Assembly: GCA_943787375.1 (NCBI GenBank)
Contig: CALSME010000004.1
Span: 152,016 to 216,015, forward strand
Origin: an uncultured Polaribacter sp.
GTDB lineage: Bacteria > Bacteroidota > Bacteroidia > Flavobacteriales > Flavobacteriaceae
Direction of reading: 5' to 3'
DNA: 64,000 bases
The first letter of the stretch is position 1. Each line of letters starts with the position of its first letter. The notes beneath the pieces are model-generated. The model searched no databases, had not been told where the DNA came from, and saw only the letters and a program-made list of their open reading frames with translations. A program made the position numbers and the translations under genes. This document shows, piece after piece, positions 7,572 through 15,662 of the stretch.

Positions 7572-9056
7572 TTGGGGAACGTGAGACTGAGTTATACAGA
7601 GAATCCAGATATCGATGTACCAGAAACTGTTTTTTATGACAATGCGACCAATACCCAAGGTTGGGATAGTAATGGACCTTCGAGCGGAGGGACTGCAGAG
7701 GTAGCTACAGACAAAAGTTATTCGGGTGGTAAATCCTTTAAAATTCATAGAACAACAGGGACAAGCTATTATGCCCATTCCAATGAGCGAGTTACTATTG
7801 ATAATGATGAAGAAACAGCCTATACTTTTTCTGGAAGAATCTTTGTAGAAAGTGCGGGCTATGCTTGGGGGAGAATTATTTTATTCGTGGATGATGAAAC
7901 GAGCACCGAAATTAGCACAGAAATTGCTCATGGCGATAAAATAAAAACAAAAGGAGAATGGGTCTATTATGAAAAAACAGTGATGGTACCGGCAAACATA
8001 GATAAAATTAACTTGCGAATTGGTTTGTACCACCAAACTGATAATGCTACCGCTTGGTTTGACGATCTTAAGATTGTAAAAGGAAACCTTTCTAGAACCA
8101 CGCTAGTAGAAGAAAGCAACTACTATCCTTTTGGTCTTAAACACAAAGGTTACAATAATGTTGTAAGTTCCAATGGGAATAGTACCGCACAGAAGTTTGG
8201 GTTTGGTGGAAAAGAATTATCTGAAGAATTAGGAATCCAATGGCACGATTTTTCTGCAAGAAATTATGATGCTAGTTTAGGTAGATGGATGAATATAGAT
8301 CCGTTGGCAGAGCAAATGAGAAGACATTCTCCATATAATTATGCTTTTAATAGCCCAGTTTATTTTATAGATCCTGATGGAATGGCGCCTGTTGGTTCGA
8401 TGGAAGATCCTATTTATGATAAAAAAGCAAATCTAATAGGAGATGACGGAAAGTCTGGAGGAAAAATACATATTGTTTATAATAAAGATCAAGCAAAAGA
8501 AATAAAAGCTCAAACTAAAAACGGTAATACTGCCATCGATTTGAGCGGTAAAGATGTAGTTACATTACATGGTGGTAAAACTACAGTGAATGGAGTTATA
8601 AAAGCTGTTAATAATCAAGGAAAAGACACATCCCCGGGAGCGGGTGATGCAAAGTTACATGAAGAAGGAGGAAATGTTAATGTTGATTCGAAAGGCAAAG
8701 TTACTTCGGATACTTGGACACCTGGAGCAAAAAAGACTGGAACAAAAAATGCCTCAATAAAACCGTTTATAGGTGCTAAAAATAATCCAGCACAGACAGA
8801 TGGCATTGATATGTATCACACACATACTAGCGGTTCAATTAATTCTACTGATTCTACTGGGGCTCCAATTGTAGCTAGTGCAGCTCCTGGTCCATCTAAT
8901 GGAGATAAAAGACATTATAAGTCAATGGTAAAATCAGGTTATACGAATGTAACTGCTATTCAAATAGATACTAGAGGAGTTAAAAAAGTTAATTTTTATA
9001 ATGGTGGAGGAACAGTAACATCAATTAAATATAAACACTTTAAAAAGTTGAAATAG
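7572..9056 (+). CDS. Orphan Rhs C-terminal fragment with CBM-like and JAB-like toxin domains (cassette 2)
   Basis: About 494 residues. Rhs homology begins at about 7551 (KDHLGNVRLSY), directly at the end of a 116-bp repeat. The frame is open only to 7470 and has no ATG until the middle, so TTG at 7572 is nominal. Order of domains: an Rhs repeat, a beta-sandwich carbohydrate-binding-like insert (about residues 18-165, ending WFDDLKIVKG), the RHS core (YYPFGLKHKGYNN, DPLAEQMRRHSPYNYAF, DPDGMAP), and a toxin domain parallel to cassette 1. Here the JAMM-like residues are complete: LHEEGG (Glu codons 8661-8666), HTH (8817-8825) and PSNGD. It is probably an unexpressed spare tip with a putative isopeptidase/deubiquitinase-like toxin. 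Activity is inferred. Confidence 0.75.
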   Translation: MGNVRLSYTENPDIDVPETVFYDNATNTQGWDSNGPSSGGTAEVATDKSYSGGKSFKIHRTTGTSYYAHSNERVTIDNDEETAYTFSGRIFVESAGYAWGRIILFVDDETSTEISTEIAHGDKIKTKGEWVYYEKTVMVPANIDKINLRIGLYHQTDNATAWFDDLKIVKGNLSRTTLVEESNYYPFGLKHKGYNNVVSSNGNSTAQKFGFGGKELSEELGIQWHDFSARNYDASLGRWMNIDPLAEQMRRHSPYNYAFNSPVYFIDPDGMAPVGSMEDPIYDKKANLIGDDGKSGGKIHIVYNKDQAKEIKAQTKNGNTAIDLSGKDVVTLHGGKTTVNGVIKAVNNQGKDTSPGAGDAKLHEEGGNVNVDSKGKVTSDTWTPGAKKTGTKNASIKPFIGAKNNPAQTDGIDMYHTHTSGSINSTDSTGAPIVASAAPGPSNGDKRHYKSMVKSGYTNVTAIQIDTRGVKKVNFYNGGGTVTSIKYKHFKKLK

Positions 9057-9057
9057 G

Positions 9058-9507
9058 ATGAAAAATCTTTTAGTAATATTACTATTAACATCATCATTAT
9101 GTATTTATTCACAGAATAAAGAGAGTTTTATAATAAAATTCGATTTTTATATTAAAAATAAAATTGAATCAGGAAGTAAAATTTATTTTATAAAAAGTGA
9201 TGGAAATGCATATTTACTGCCTCAAAAAGGTGATAAGGTAATTATTAATAGTATTACAGGGAAGAGTATTCCTTTAATACTAGTGAATGGAAAGCATAAA
9301 ATTGTTTTCCCTCTTTTCTATTTTGACAAAGCTAAACATGTCAAGATTTATTATGATGCTAGAATTTTTGGAAATAAGACGAAGAAAAACTTAGGAATTA
9401 GCAGTTGGAAATATTTATTTAAAAAAGAATATTATGTTAATATTGACGAGTTTGATGACATTATTACTGTTTTTAAATCACCAAAAAAATATAAACTTAT
9501 AGATTAA
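9058..9507 (+). CDS. Small secreted protein, candidate immunity protein of cassette 2
   Basis: A 149-residue protein with a clear signal peptide (MKNLLVILLLTSSLCIYSQ) followed by a basic beta-rich domain rich in Lys, Tyr and Phe; no family recognised. ATG follows the stop of the JAB-toxin fragment by one base, and a copy of the 116-bp repeat starts 8 bp after its stop. It matches the gene at 7016 in position, size and export signal, which supports a shared immunity role in the periplasm. Direct sequence similarity between the two is not obvious by eye. Confidence 0.6.
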   Translation: MKNLLVILLLTSSLCIYSQNKESFIIKFDFYIKNKIESGSKIYFIKSDGNAYLLPQKGDKVIINSITGKSIPLILVNGKHKIVFPLFYFDKAKHVKIYYDARIFGNKTKKNLGISSWKYLFKKEYYVNIDEFDDIITVFKSPKKYKLID

Positions 9508-9514
9508 CCCGGTA

Positions 9515-9630
9515 GTGTCCTAAATTGGCGCTTTTGTAGAAATTGTAAAATTTAGTGCTGATAATCAAGGTTTTAAAAAATAAATACCCGTTTTGTTGTG
9601 GGGGATGTACGTTCATTAAAATAATAAAAG
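9515..9630 (+). repeat. 116-bp direct repeat, copy B
   Basis: Near-identical to 7436-7551. Right of this copy the sequence leads not into Rhs but into about 30 bp of spacer and then the IS1-family element. Confidence 0.9.
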
Positions 9631-9662
9631 TTTCTTAGAAGTTATTACTGGGTTTGTTTCTA

Positions 9663-10351
9663 GGTCGTGTCCTAAATTGGCGCTTAAAAAAGAAATGAAT
9701 TGTACAAAATGTAATACTTCCAAAACGATTAGAAAAGGAGTTCGAAATAATAAGCAACGATTTTATTGCAAAGAGTGTCAAAAATATTTTCAAACAGCTT
9801 ACAGTTATCAGGCATATACTACCGAAATCGATGTTTTCATTGTCAATTTACTAAAAGAAGGATGCAGTGTAAGAGGAGTTTCTAGAATCCTGAAAATTTC
9901 TAAAGACACTGTTTTATCTAGAATGCAAAAAATTAGCAAACAGATTCCGAAGCCTTCTTTTAAGCAATTGGGATGTACATTTGAAATAGACGAAATGTGG
10001 TGTTTTATTGGAAACAAGAAAAATGTTCTTTGGATTCCCTATGTTTTAGAAAGAGAAACCAGAAGTATTATTGATTTTCATGTAGGTAGAAAAACAAAAG
10101 AAACGATTCGCCCCTTAATTGATAAAGTATTGTTATTAAACCCTACGCGAATATACACCGACCGATTGAATATATATCCAAGTTTAATTCCAAAAGAAAT
10201 TCACAAACGATTTCAATATTGTACCAACAAAATCGAAAGAATGAACTTGAATTTAAGAACCCATATAAAAAGACTGAATAGAAAAACCATCTGTTTCTCA
10301 AGAGATCAAAAAAATCTGGAAGCCCATTTAAAGATTTATTTTTGGGGATGA
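9663..10351 (+). mobile_element. IS1-family insertion sequence, right end not found
   Basis: The left end reads GGTCGTGTCCTAAATTGGCG, continuing CTT into the transposase start. No reverse complement of this end occurs between the transposase stop (10351) and 10421, so the right terminal repeat is missing or strongly diverged. The boundaries given are therefore minimal. Confidence 0.65.
9695..10351 (+). CDS. IS1-family transposase
   Basis: About 218 residues from the ATG at 9695; an in-frame TTG at 9677 lies inside the presumed IS end. The N-terminal zinc ribbon (CTKCNTSK, then FYCKECQKYF) and helix-turn-helix (GVSRILKISKDTV) bind the ends. The catalytic DDE residues are visible in EIDEMWCFIGNKKN, IYTDRLNIYP and NKIERMNLNLRTHIKR, with the IS1-typical KTICFSR near the C-terminus. 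It is a single frame with no need for the -1 frameshift of classic IS1. The gene appears intact. Its left end resembles the repeats that follow each Rhs cassette, so this family probably shaped the island. Confidence 0.9.
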   Translation: MNCTKCNTSKTIRKGVRNNKQRFYCKECQKYFQTAYSYQAYTTEIDVFIVNLLKEGCSVRGVSRILKISKDTVLSRMQKISKQIPKPSFKQLGCTFEIDEMWCFIGNKKNVLWIPYVLERETRSIIDFHVGRKTKETIRPLIDKVLLLNPTRIYTDRLNIYPSLIPKEIHKRFQYCTNKIERMNLNLRTHIKRLNRKTICFSRDQKNLEAHLKIYFWG

Positions 10352-10421
10352 ACATGAAATACCTAATACTTAAAAGGTTCCAATACATGAAATGACCGCT
10401 TATAAAAGCATTTTATGAACA

Positions 10422-10841
10422 TCAATCCTTTACAATTTCCCTCAAGTTTTTATCTTGGTCAATTTCCCAAACATTAAAAACACCATCGCCATCAAAATCT
10501 GCAACAGCAATCGCTTTTACTTTAAACGTAGTGTTTGTGGCTTCAGCTATTTCAAACTCATAATTGGCAGTACCTCCGTTTTTAATCGTTTTGTTGGGCA
10601 AATAGTCAATATCATTAAAATGAGCTGCATATTTTGAATGCATAAAAAAGTAATTTCTTTGAGAACTATAAATCGCCATTAAGTTGGTTTTAGCTTCCAA
10701 AGCCTTTGCTTTTGAAATAATAGGCATTAAGTTGGGCAAAGCAATCAATATTAAAATACCAATAATTACCAATACGGTTAAAAGTTCTTGCATATTAAAT
10801 GCAGCCACTTTTTTTGGAAAATTCCATTTTGTTTTTTTCAT
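10422..10841 (-). CDS. Major pseudopilin, GspG/PilA-like
   Basis: A 139-residue type IV pilin-like protein. A basic leader ends KKVAA, and the predicted prepilin peptidase cut precedes FNMQELLTVLVIIGILILI, with Glu at mature position 5. The globular domain has DFDGDGVFNVWEIDQD, a GspG-like Ca-binding Asp-rich loop and a common feature of flavobacterial pilins. It is divergent from the secretion operon at 11018 and separated by a 176-bp regulatory region. As the only pilin with a long conserved globular domain, it is the best candidate for the main filament subunit. Confidence 0.8.
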   Translation of the reverse strand: MKKTKWNFPKKVAAFNMQELLTVLVIIGILILIALPNLMPIISKAKALEAKTNLMAIYSSQRNYFFMHSKYAAHFNDIDYLPNKTIKNGGTANYEFEIAEATNTTFKVKAIAVADFDGDGVFNVWEIDQDKNLREIVKD

Positions 10842-10866
10842 AACATAGATTTATGGTTTTACATTT

Positions 10867-10874
10867 CAAATGTA
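10867..10874 (-). promoter_or_regulatory. -7 element of the pseudopilin gene
   Basis: TACATTTG on the minus strand, 26 bp before the ATG at 10841. It fits TAnnTTTG; no clear TTTG lies 19-21 bp upstream. Confidence 0.5.
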
Positions 10875-10913
10875 TACAATTAATTAGAAATGGTTTTTTG
10901 AATTCCAAAAAAA

Positions 10914-10942
10914 TACACTTAAACCCAAAATAAGTACACTTA
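10914..10942 (+). promoter_or_regulatory. 21-bp-spaced direct repeat, candidate LytTR-type site
   Basis: TACACTTA at 10914-10921 and 10935-10942, each preceded by AA and followed two bases later by CCC. Two helical turns separate the copies, as in sites of LytTR response regulators. It sits about 45-75 bp upstream of the likely start from the weak box TAGGTTTT (10974-10981), where an activator would bind. The binding protein is inferred. Confidence 0.4.
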
Positions 10943-11017
10943 TTCCCGTATATGACCACTTGTTTATTGGGGTTAGGTTTTACATGAATAATTTCATTCC
11001 TTTATAAAAAAAAAGTG

Positions 11018-11383
11018 ATGAAAACCTGGATAAATAAATTATTTGTTGCCTTTATTACGGTATGCCTATGGAGTAATTGTGAAGCTGTTTTTATTGAAAA
11101 CATTTCTGAAGAGACCATTGTATTATTGGCTCCTTCAAACAATGTCCAAATCGATAGTATTGAAATTCAGTTTAACTGGAAACCTTTACAAGATGCAACT
11201 GCTTATGAAATTCAAATTGCAACCCCCACATTTGAAGCCGCAACCCAACTTGTTTTAGATTCTATTATCTCGAATACCATAATTTCTAAAAGCCTCGATC
11301 TTGGCCCTTATGAATGGCGCGTAAAAGGAAAGAATGCAGCATATTCAACAAACTTCACCACAAATAGTTTTACCATTAATTAG
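11018..11383 (+). CDS. Small exported FnIII-like protein, possible pilotin/lipoprotein
   Basis: A 121-residue protein beginning with an export signal that ends LWSNCEA; Cys could be lipidated although the lipobox is poor. The remainder is one fibronectin-III-like beta-sandwich (FNWKPLQDATAYEIQIATP, later YEWRVKGKN). It is the first gene of the secretion operon, 8 bp before the secretin gene. Its place suggests a secretin-assisting or surface-anchored component. GTG at 11015 is an alternative start. Confidence 0.65.
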   Translation: MKTWINKLFVAFITVCLWSNCEAVFIENISEETIVLLAPSNNVQIDSIEIQFNWKPLQDATAYEIQIATPTFEAATQLVLDSIISNTIISKSLDLGPYEWRVKGKNAAYSTNFTTNSFTIN

Positions 11384-11391
11384 AAAAAACC

Positions 11392-13494
11392 ATGCGCATA
11401 CTTCAAAAATATAGCTTCCTCGTTTTAATGGTTCTTTTTTTAGCACCACCCCTTCATAGTCAGTCGAAAACAGATCGAATTCAACAATTAGAAATCACCT
11501 TAAATCGTTTGTCGGATTCGATCTCTGGATTGAATAACAAAGTTGATTTTAATGTAAAAGAGTCTGAATTGACAACTCTTTTAAGATCGATTGCGAAAAC
11601 AAATAAAATAAACCTAAGCATCGCTTCGGAACTAAAACAAATAAGGGTAACCCAAAACTTCGCGAATGCTACCGTAAAAAATGTTTTGCTGTATGTCTGT
11701 AAACAACACCAACTAACCCTAGATATATTAGGATCGATTCTAAGTGTAAAAAGATATGTACATCCATTTCGAAAAAGAACGATTGAAGCAACCTACCAAA
11801 AAGAAAAAGATCTATTTTCAATACACCTTAAAAACGATACATTATTTACCGCTTTTAAAAGAATAACCGATGTAACCGGAAAGAACCTCGTTTTTGCACC
11901 TGGGATTGAACATCAAAAATTATCCGCTTATATTAAAGAGAAATCATTTGAAAGTGCGATTGATAAAATTGCCTTTGCAAACAATCTGTCGGTCACGAAA
12001 ACAAAAGACAATTACTACCTTTTTGAAAGCGCAAGGAATCCAAATCAGAAAGAAATTAAAGACACGCGAAGGCAAAAACCAGCGAGGTATCGAAATTCGA
12101 ATTTCTATTTTAAAGTGCAAGACACCGTACAACAAATTGTGGATGTAGATTTTGAAAATGTTTCCATTGCTTCCATTGTAAAGGATATTGGTTTCGATTT
12201 AAACATCAATATGTTCACAAGTACACCACTTGCCAGTGCCGGAAATGCCACAGTAAAAGCAACAAATATTTCTTTTGATGATTTGTTGCGGAGTATTTTG
12301 GAAAATACCCAATGGAGTTTTAAGAAAAAAAATAATGTTTACTTTTTTGGTGATGAAAAACAGGCATCTTTAGGAAGTACTACTTCCATTCCCCTACTAC
12401 ACCGGTCAATTGAAATCATGCACAATTCGGAAAGCAAACGGAATACTGTCTTTCCCGGGTTTCAGGACAATGTCGGAAATTTTTCGAACAACATAAATAA
12501 CAATCAATTCAACCAAAACCAAGGCAATATACAACACACAAATAATTCGAACCGAAGATCTAGCAGAACAAATCGAAATTCTTTTCAAGACTACGCAAAC
12601 AACACCGAAGTCTTATTGGATTTAATTCCTAAAGGGATTAAAGAGGGGATTGACATTGCTGTAGATGTAGAACAAAACGCATTTATTGTGGATGGAAACG
12701 CGCAGAAAATAGAGGCCTTTAAAGTATTTTTAAAAACCATTGATAAGCCGGTTCCTGTTATTTTAATTGAAGTGATGATTATTGAAGTTTCAAATTCAAA
12801 CAGTGTATCGGTAGGTTTAGATTTGGGGTTAGGAGAAAACCCTATTGAAGATCAAGGCACTATTTTTCAGGGAACAAATTTAAGCCTAGGAGCAGCAAGT
12901 ATCAATAAGATTATTGGTGGTTTTAATGGGTTTGGATCTTTAAATGTTGGGAAGGTGACTGAAAATTTTTATGCAAAAATTGAGGCTTTGGAAACCAATG
13001 GCGATTTAAAAATTCATTCAACACCAAAACTATCTACGCTAAATGGGCATCAAGCTGCCTTATCGATAGGAAAACGTTCGTATTATGCCGTAACTCAAAC
13101 CAATACAATAGGCACTCAAAATCCATTAATTACAAATGTAAAAAACTACTTACCTATTGATGCAGACTTGTCTATTGGCATTCGCCCCTTGGTTTCTGGT
13201 GATGAGAACATTACGCTAAGCATTAATGTTTTGCAATCTAGTTTTAATGGAGAACGTATTGATCCGGAAGCCCCTCCTGGAATGGATTCTAGAGAATTTA
13301 CCTCTACAATAAGAGTGAAAGATAAAGATGTGATTATTTTGGGAGGCATTGAAGAAACTTCCAAAAACAGTTCGGGCTCAGGAGTACCGTTTTTAGCTAG
13401 AATTCCGCTGATAAAATATTTTTTTAGTAAGCGAACAAGAACCGCTTCTAAGAGCAAATTGTCTGTATTAATTAAACCAACAATTATTCGATAA
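11392..13494 (+). CDS. gspD: Secretin (GspD/PilQ-like outer-membrane pore)
   Basis: A 700-residue protein. Signal peptide MRILQKYSFLVLMVLFLAPP up to about residue 24; a coiled/N-terminal segment and STN/N0-type domains (two short FxNATVKNVL- and VSIASIVKDIGFD-like repeats); an Asn-rich low-complexity linker near residues 360-400; then the secretin core starting PVLIEVMIIEVSNSNSVSVG. The C-terminal signature VPFLARIPLIKYFFSKR followed by VLIKPTII is canonical. It forms the outer-membrane channel through which the pseudopilus or substrate passes. Its stop overlaps the next start (TAATG), showing tight coupling. No S-domain is apparent. Confidence 0.9.
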   Translation: MRILQKYSFLVLMVLFLAPPLHSQSKTDRIQQLEITLNRLSDSISGLNNKVDFNVKESELTTLLRSIAKTNKINLSIASELKQIRVTQNFANATVKNVLLYVCKQHQLTLDILGSILSVKRYVHPFRKRTIEATYQKEKDLFSIHLKNDTLFTAFKRITDVTGKNLVFAPGIEHQKLSAYIKEKSFESAIDKIAFANNLSVTKTKDNYYLFESARNPNQKEIKDTRRQKPARYRNSNFYFKVQDTVQQIVDVDFENVSIASIVKDIGFDLNINMFTSTPLASAGNATVKATNISFDDLLRSILENTQWSFKKKNNVYFFGDEKQASLGSTTSIPLLHRSIEIMHNSESKRNTVFPGFQDNVGNFSNNINNNQFNQNQGNIQHTNNSNRRSSRTNRNSFQDYANNTEVLLDLIPKGIKEGIDIAVDVEQNAFIVDGNAQKIEAFKVFLKTIDKPVPVILIEVMIIEVSNSNSVSVGLDLGLGENPIEDQGTIFQGTNLSLGAASINKIIGGFNGFGSLNVGKVTENFYAKIEALETNGDLKIHSTPKLSTLNGHQAALSIGKRSYYAVTQTNTIGTQNPLITNVKNYLPIDADLSIGIRPLVSGDENITLSINVLQSSFNGERIDPEAPPGMDSREFTSTIRVKDKDVIILGGIEETSKNSSGSGVPFLARIPLIKYFFSKRTRTASKSKLSVLIKPTIIR

Positions 13495-14666
13495 TGCTTT
13501 GGCAAAACCTCACATATGGGAAAAATTATGCAGCCATTGAACATGCAGAGAACAATGTTTTTCAACTGCTTCAATTAAAAAAACAAAAAAAAACATTTGT
13601 AATTTCAAAGCGAAGTCAGGAAAAGGATTTTCGGGAACTCATGGTCTCTTTAAAAAAACAAACCCATGTATTTGTTATTTTTAATAATGAACAGATTCTT
13701 ACAAAAAAAATTTCCGAAATACACCCAGAAGAAAAGGCATTGCTTCGATTGGCATTTCCTACAATTAAAATTAGTGATTTCTATTATGAAACCTATCAAA
13801 CCAATGGAAATACTTTTGTAGCAATTGCACGAAAAAAATACATTGATGCGATGCTTCTTCAATATCAAAAAAAAGGAATTTCGGTCATCGATTTTTCATT
13901 GGGAAATTTAGTGGTAAAAAATTTACAAGAAATTGTGACTGAAAAAAAACTCCAAACATCCAATGCAAGCATCCATTTTAAAGCAAAAACAATAGATGAA
14001 ATAAAAAAAGAAACAGTTCCAACAAAGACATTTATTATTAATGAGCTTCCAGTATCTAACAGCGAAATACTTGCTGTAGCAGGAATTATTGCCTATTACA
14101 CAAAGAATACATCCAGTCAAATGTATCAAGAATTAAAAGAAAATTACATTCAAAAAAGAATTTTTGAGATGGGATTTAAATCAGCTTTAGGTTTTTTACT
14201 TGTCGTATTATTGGGGAATTTTTTAATTTTTAGTTCCTACAGAGAGCAAGTAAATGAACTCAATGGAGTTGCAGAAATGAGTGAAGAATCCAAAATAAAA
14301 CTAGAGCGTATTCAAAACAAAGTAAATCAAAAAAAACAATTGGTAACGCGTTTTCAAACTGCCTCCAAATCAAAACGTTCTCAATATCTAGATGAATTAG
14401 GAAATACAACCCCTGCAACAATTCTTTTAAATCAAATGAGTTTTCAACCTTTAAAAGGCGCACAAAGAACAGACAAGAAACTCATCTTTGATGAAAAAAA
14501 AATACTCCTAAAAGGAGCCTGTAAAAAAGATGAAGCCTTTTCTGCATGGATCGCGCTATTAGAAAAACAAGATTGGGTAGCAAGTATTGCAATCAATGAT
14601 TATGGCAAAGGAAAAAAAAGAGGGAGCCTTTCCAATTTCGAATTTGAAATCACGATACATGAATAA
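13494..14666 (+). CDS. GspL/PilM-PilN-like inner-membrane assembly protein
   Basis: A 390-residue protein with a cytoplasmic half (about 1-220), one membrane helix (GFLLVVLLGNFLIFSSY, about 230-246), a coiled-coil stretch (EESKIKLERIQNKVNQKK) and a periplasmic ferredoxin-like domain. This topology is that of GspL or of a PilM-PilN fusion, which links the GspE ATPase to the periplasmic ring. Sequence conservation is low, so the assignment rests on topology and position between the secretin and the GspM-like gene. It overlaps both neighbours. Confidence 0.7.
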   Translation: MLWQNLTYGKNYAAIEHAENNVFQLLQLKKQKKTFVISKRSQEKDFRELMVSLKKQTHVFVIFNNEQILTKKISEIHPEEKALLRLAFPTIKISDFYYETYQTNGNTFVAIARKKYIDAMLLQYQKKGISVIDFSLGNLVVKNLQEIVTEKKLQTSNASIHFKAKTIDEIKKETVPTKTFIINELPVSNSEILAVAGIIAYYTKNTSSQMYQELKENYIQKRIFEMGFKSALGFLLVVLLGNFLIFSSYREQVNELNGVAEMSEESKIKLERIQNKVNQKKQLVTRFQTASKSKRSQYLDELGNTTPATILLNQMSFQPLKGAQRTDKKLIFDEKKILLKGACKKDEAFSAWIALLEKQDWVASIAINDYGKGKKRGSLSNFEFEITIHE

Positions 14667-15183
14667 CAAACAAAAAAATAAAGTACTCTTGGTCAGTTTT
14701 CTTTTCATACTGGTGTTTTCTTATGTCTTTTCAATTCAAAAAACCGTGGAATTAAAATCCGAACTCATTAACCTGTCTAACGACAAAAAAAGATTATTGG
14801 ATGCCAATAAATACATTATGCACTTACAGCAAGAAAACGATTATTTGGATTCCATTTTAAGGTACAAAGACATTTCTTTTGAAAATTCTTTTCAACAAAC
14901 CCTCTTAAAGAAGCTCAATGATTTTTCGAAGCGCACGTCGATGGACATCATTTCTTTTAAACAACCACATGTTTATACAGATAATTCAACTGTTTTAATG
15001 TCTTATCAATTTCAAGTAAAAGGCGATTTCAAGTCACTTTTACAATTAACCAATATGATCGAGAGACAGCAATTGGGAGCATTGATCTCGATAAATTTTG
15101 AAAAAAAAAGAAACTATCGAAACAATAAAGAGGAACTTACAGGATTGTTTTATATCCAAAATCAAAACCAACGAGAAGAATGA
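14659..15183 (+). CDS. GspM/PilO-like inner-membrane protein
   Basis: About 174 residues from ATG at 14659 (MNNKQKNKVLLVSFLF); earlier in-frame starts lie inside the preceding gene. One N-terminal membrane helix, a coiled coil (ELKSELINLSNDKKRLLDANK), then a small periplasmic domain with the PilO-like pattern MSYQFQVKGDFKSLLQLTNMIE. With the preceding GspL-like protein it would form the platform around the ATPase. The 8-bp overlap upstream and 4-bp overlap downstream indicate translational coupling. Confidence 0.7.
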   Translation: MNNKQKNKVLLVSFLFILVFSYVFSIQKTVELKSELINLSNDKKRLLDANKYIMHLQQENDYLDSILRYKDISFENSFQQTLLKKLNDFSKRTSMDIISFKQPHVYTDNSTVLMSYQFQVKGDFKSLLQLTNMIERQQLGALISINFEKKRNYRNNKEELTGLFYIQNQNQREE

Positions 15184-15662
15184 AGTATCTCTTAGAAATT
15201 TTATTTATACTGCTATTAGGGGTGCTTTGCTTTCAAGATTTTAAAGAAAGAAAAGTAACCTCAATTCTATTCATTTTTGCCATTTTATTGGGGGGAGCAA
15301 TGCATATTCAGCAACAAGATAGTGGGGTGTTTTTGGCCGTAATATTTGTCAATTTATTGATTGTTTTTACACTGTTTTTTATGCTTAGTATGTATGCAAA
15401 AATTAAAATGAAACAACCCATTTTTAATGTTTTTGGTCTTGGAGACTTATTGTTTTTCATGGTACTGGCAGTAAGTTTTCCCACACTTTCTTTTCTCGTT
15501 ATTTTTGTTTTTTCGCTGATTTTCTCATGGTCGATTTTCATGCTTATAAAACAACATCTCAAAGAAAAAACGGTGCCTTTGGCAGGATTACAAAGCCTCT
15601 TCTTACTGCTTGTATTGATTATAAATATGGTGACGAATCGGTTTAATTTATTTGCAATGTAA
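15180..15662 (+). CDS. Short A24-family prepilin peptidase
   Basis: A 160-residue polytopic membrane protein with the two catalytic aspartates of the type IV prepilin peptidase family: D20 in QDFKERKV and D89 in FGLGD (GxGD). The N-terminal methyltransferase domain of classic PilD/GspO is missing, so it should cleave but not methylate prepilins. It would process the four pilin-like proteins of this locus (10422-10841, 17580, 18830, 19161). The stop and next start share TAATG. Confidence 0.85.
   Translation: MKYLLEILFILLLGVLCFQDFKERKVTSILFIFAILLGGAMHIQQQDSGVFLAVIFVNLLIVFTLFFMLSMYAKIKMKQPIFNVFGLGDLLFFMVLAVSFPTLSFLVIFVFSLIFSWSIFMLIKQHLKEKTVPLAGLQSLFLLLVLIINMVTNRFNLFAM

Noticed and set aside
10143..10388. 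Minus-strand frame of 81 codons opposite the transposase
   Set aside because: Antisense shadow of the IS1-family transposase; no domain and low-complexity Phe/Leu content.
2719..10414. GTTCATAAAAT occurring at 2719 and 5987 and inverted at 10404
   Set aside because: An 11-mer of this composition is expected by chance in AT-rich DNA, and the flanks do not align.
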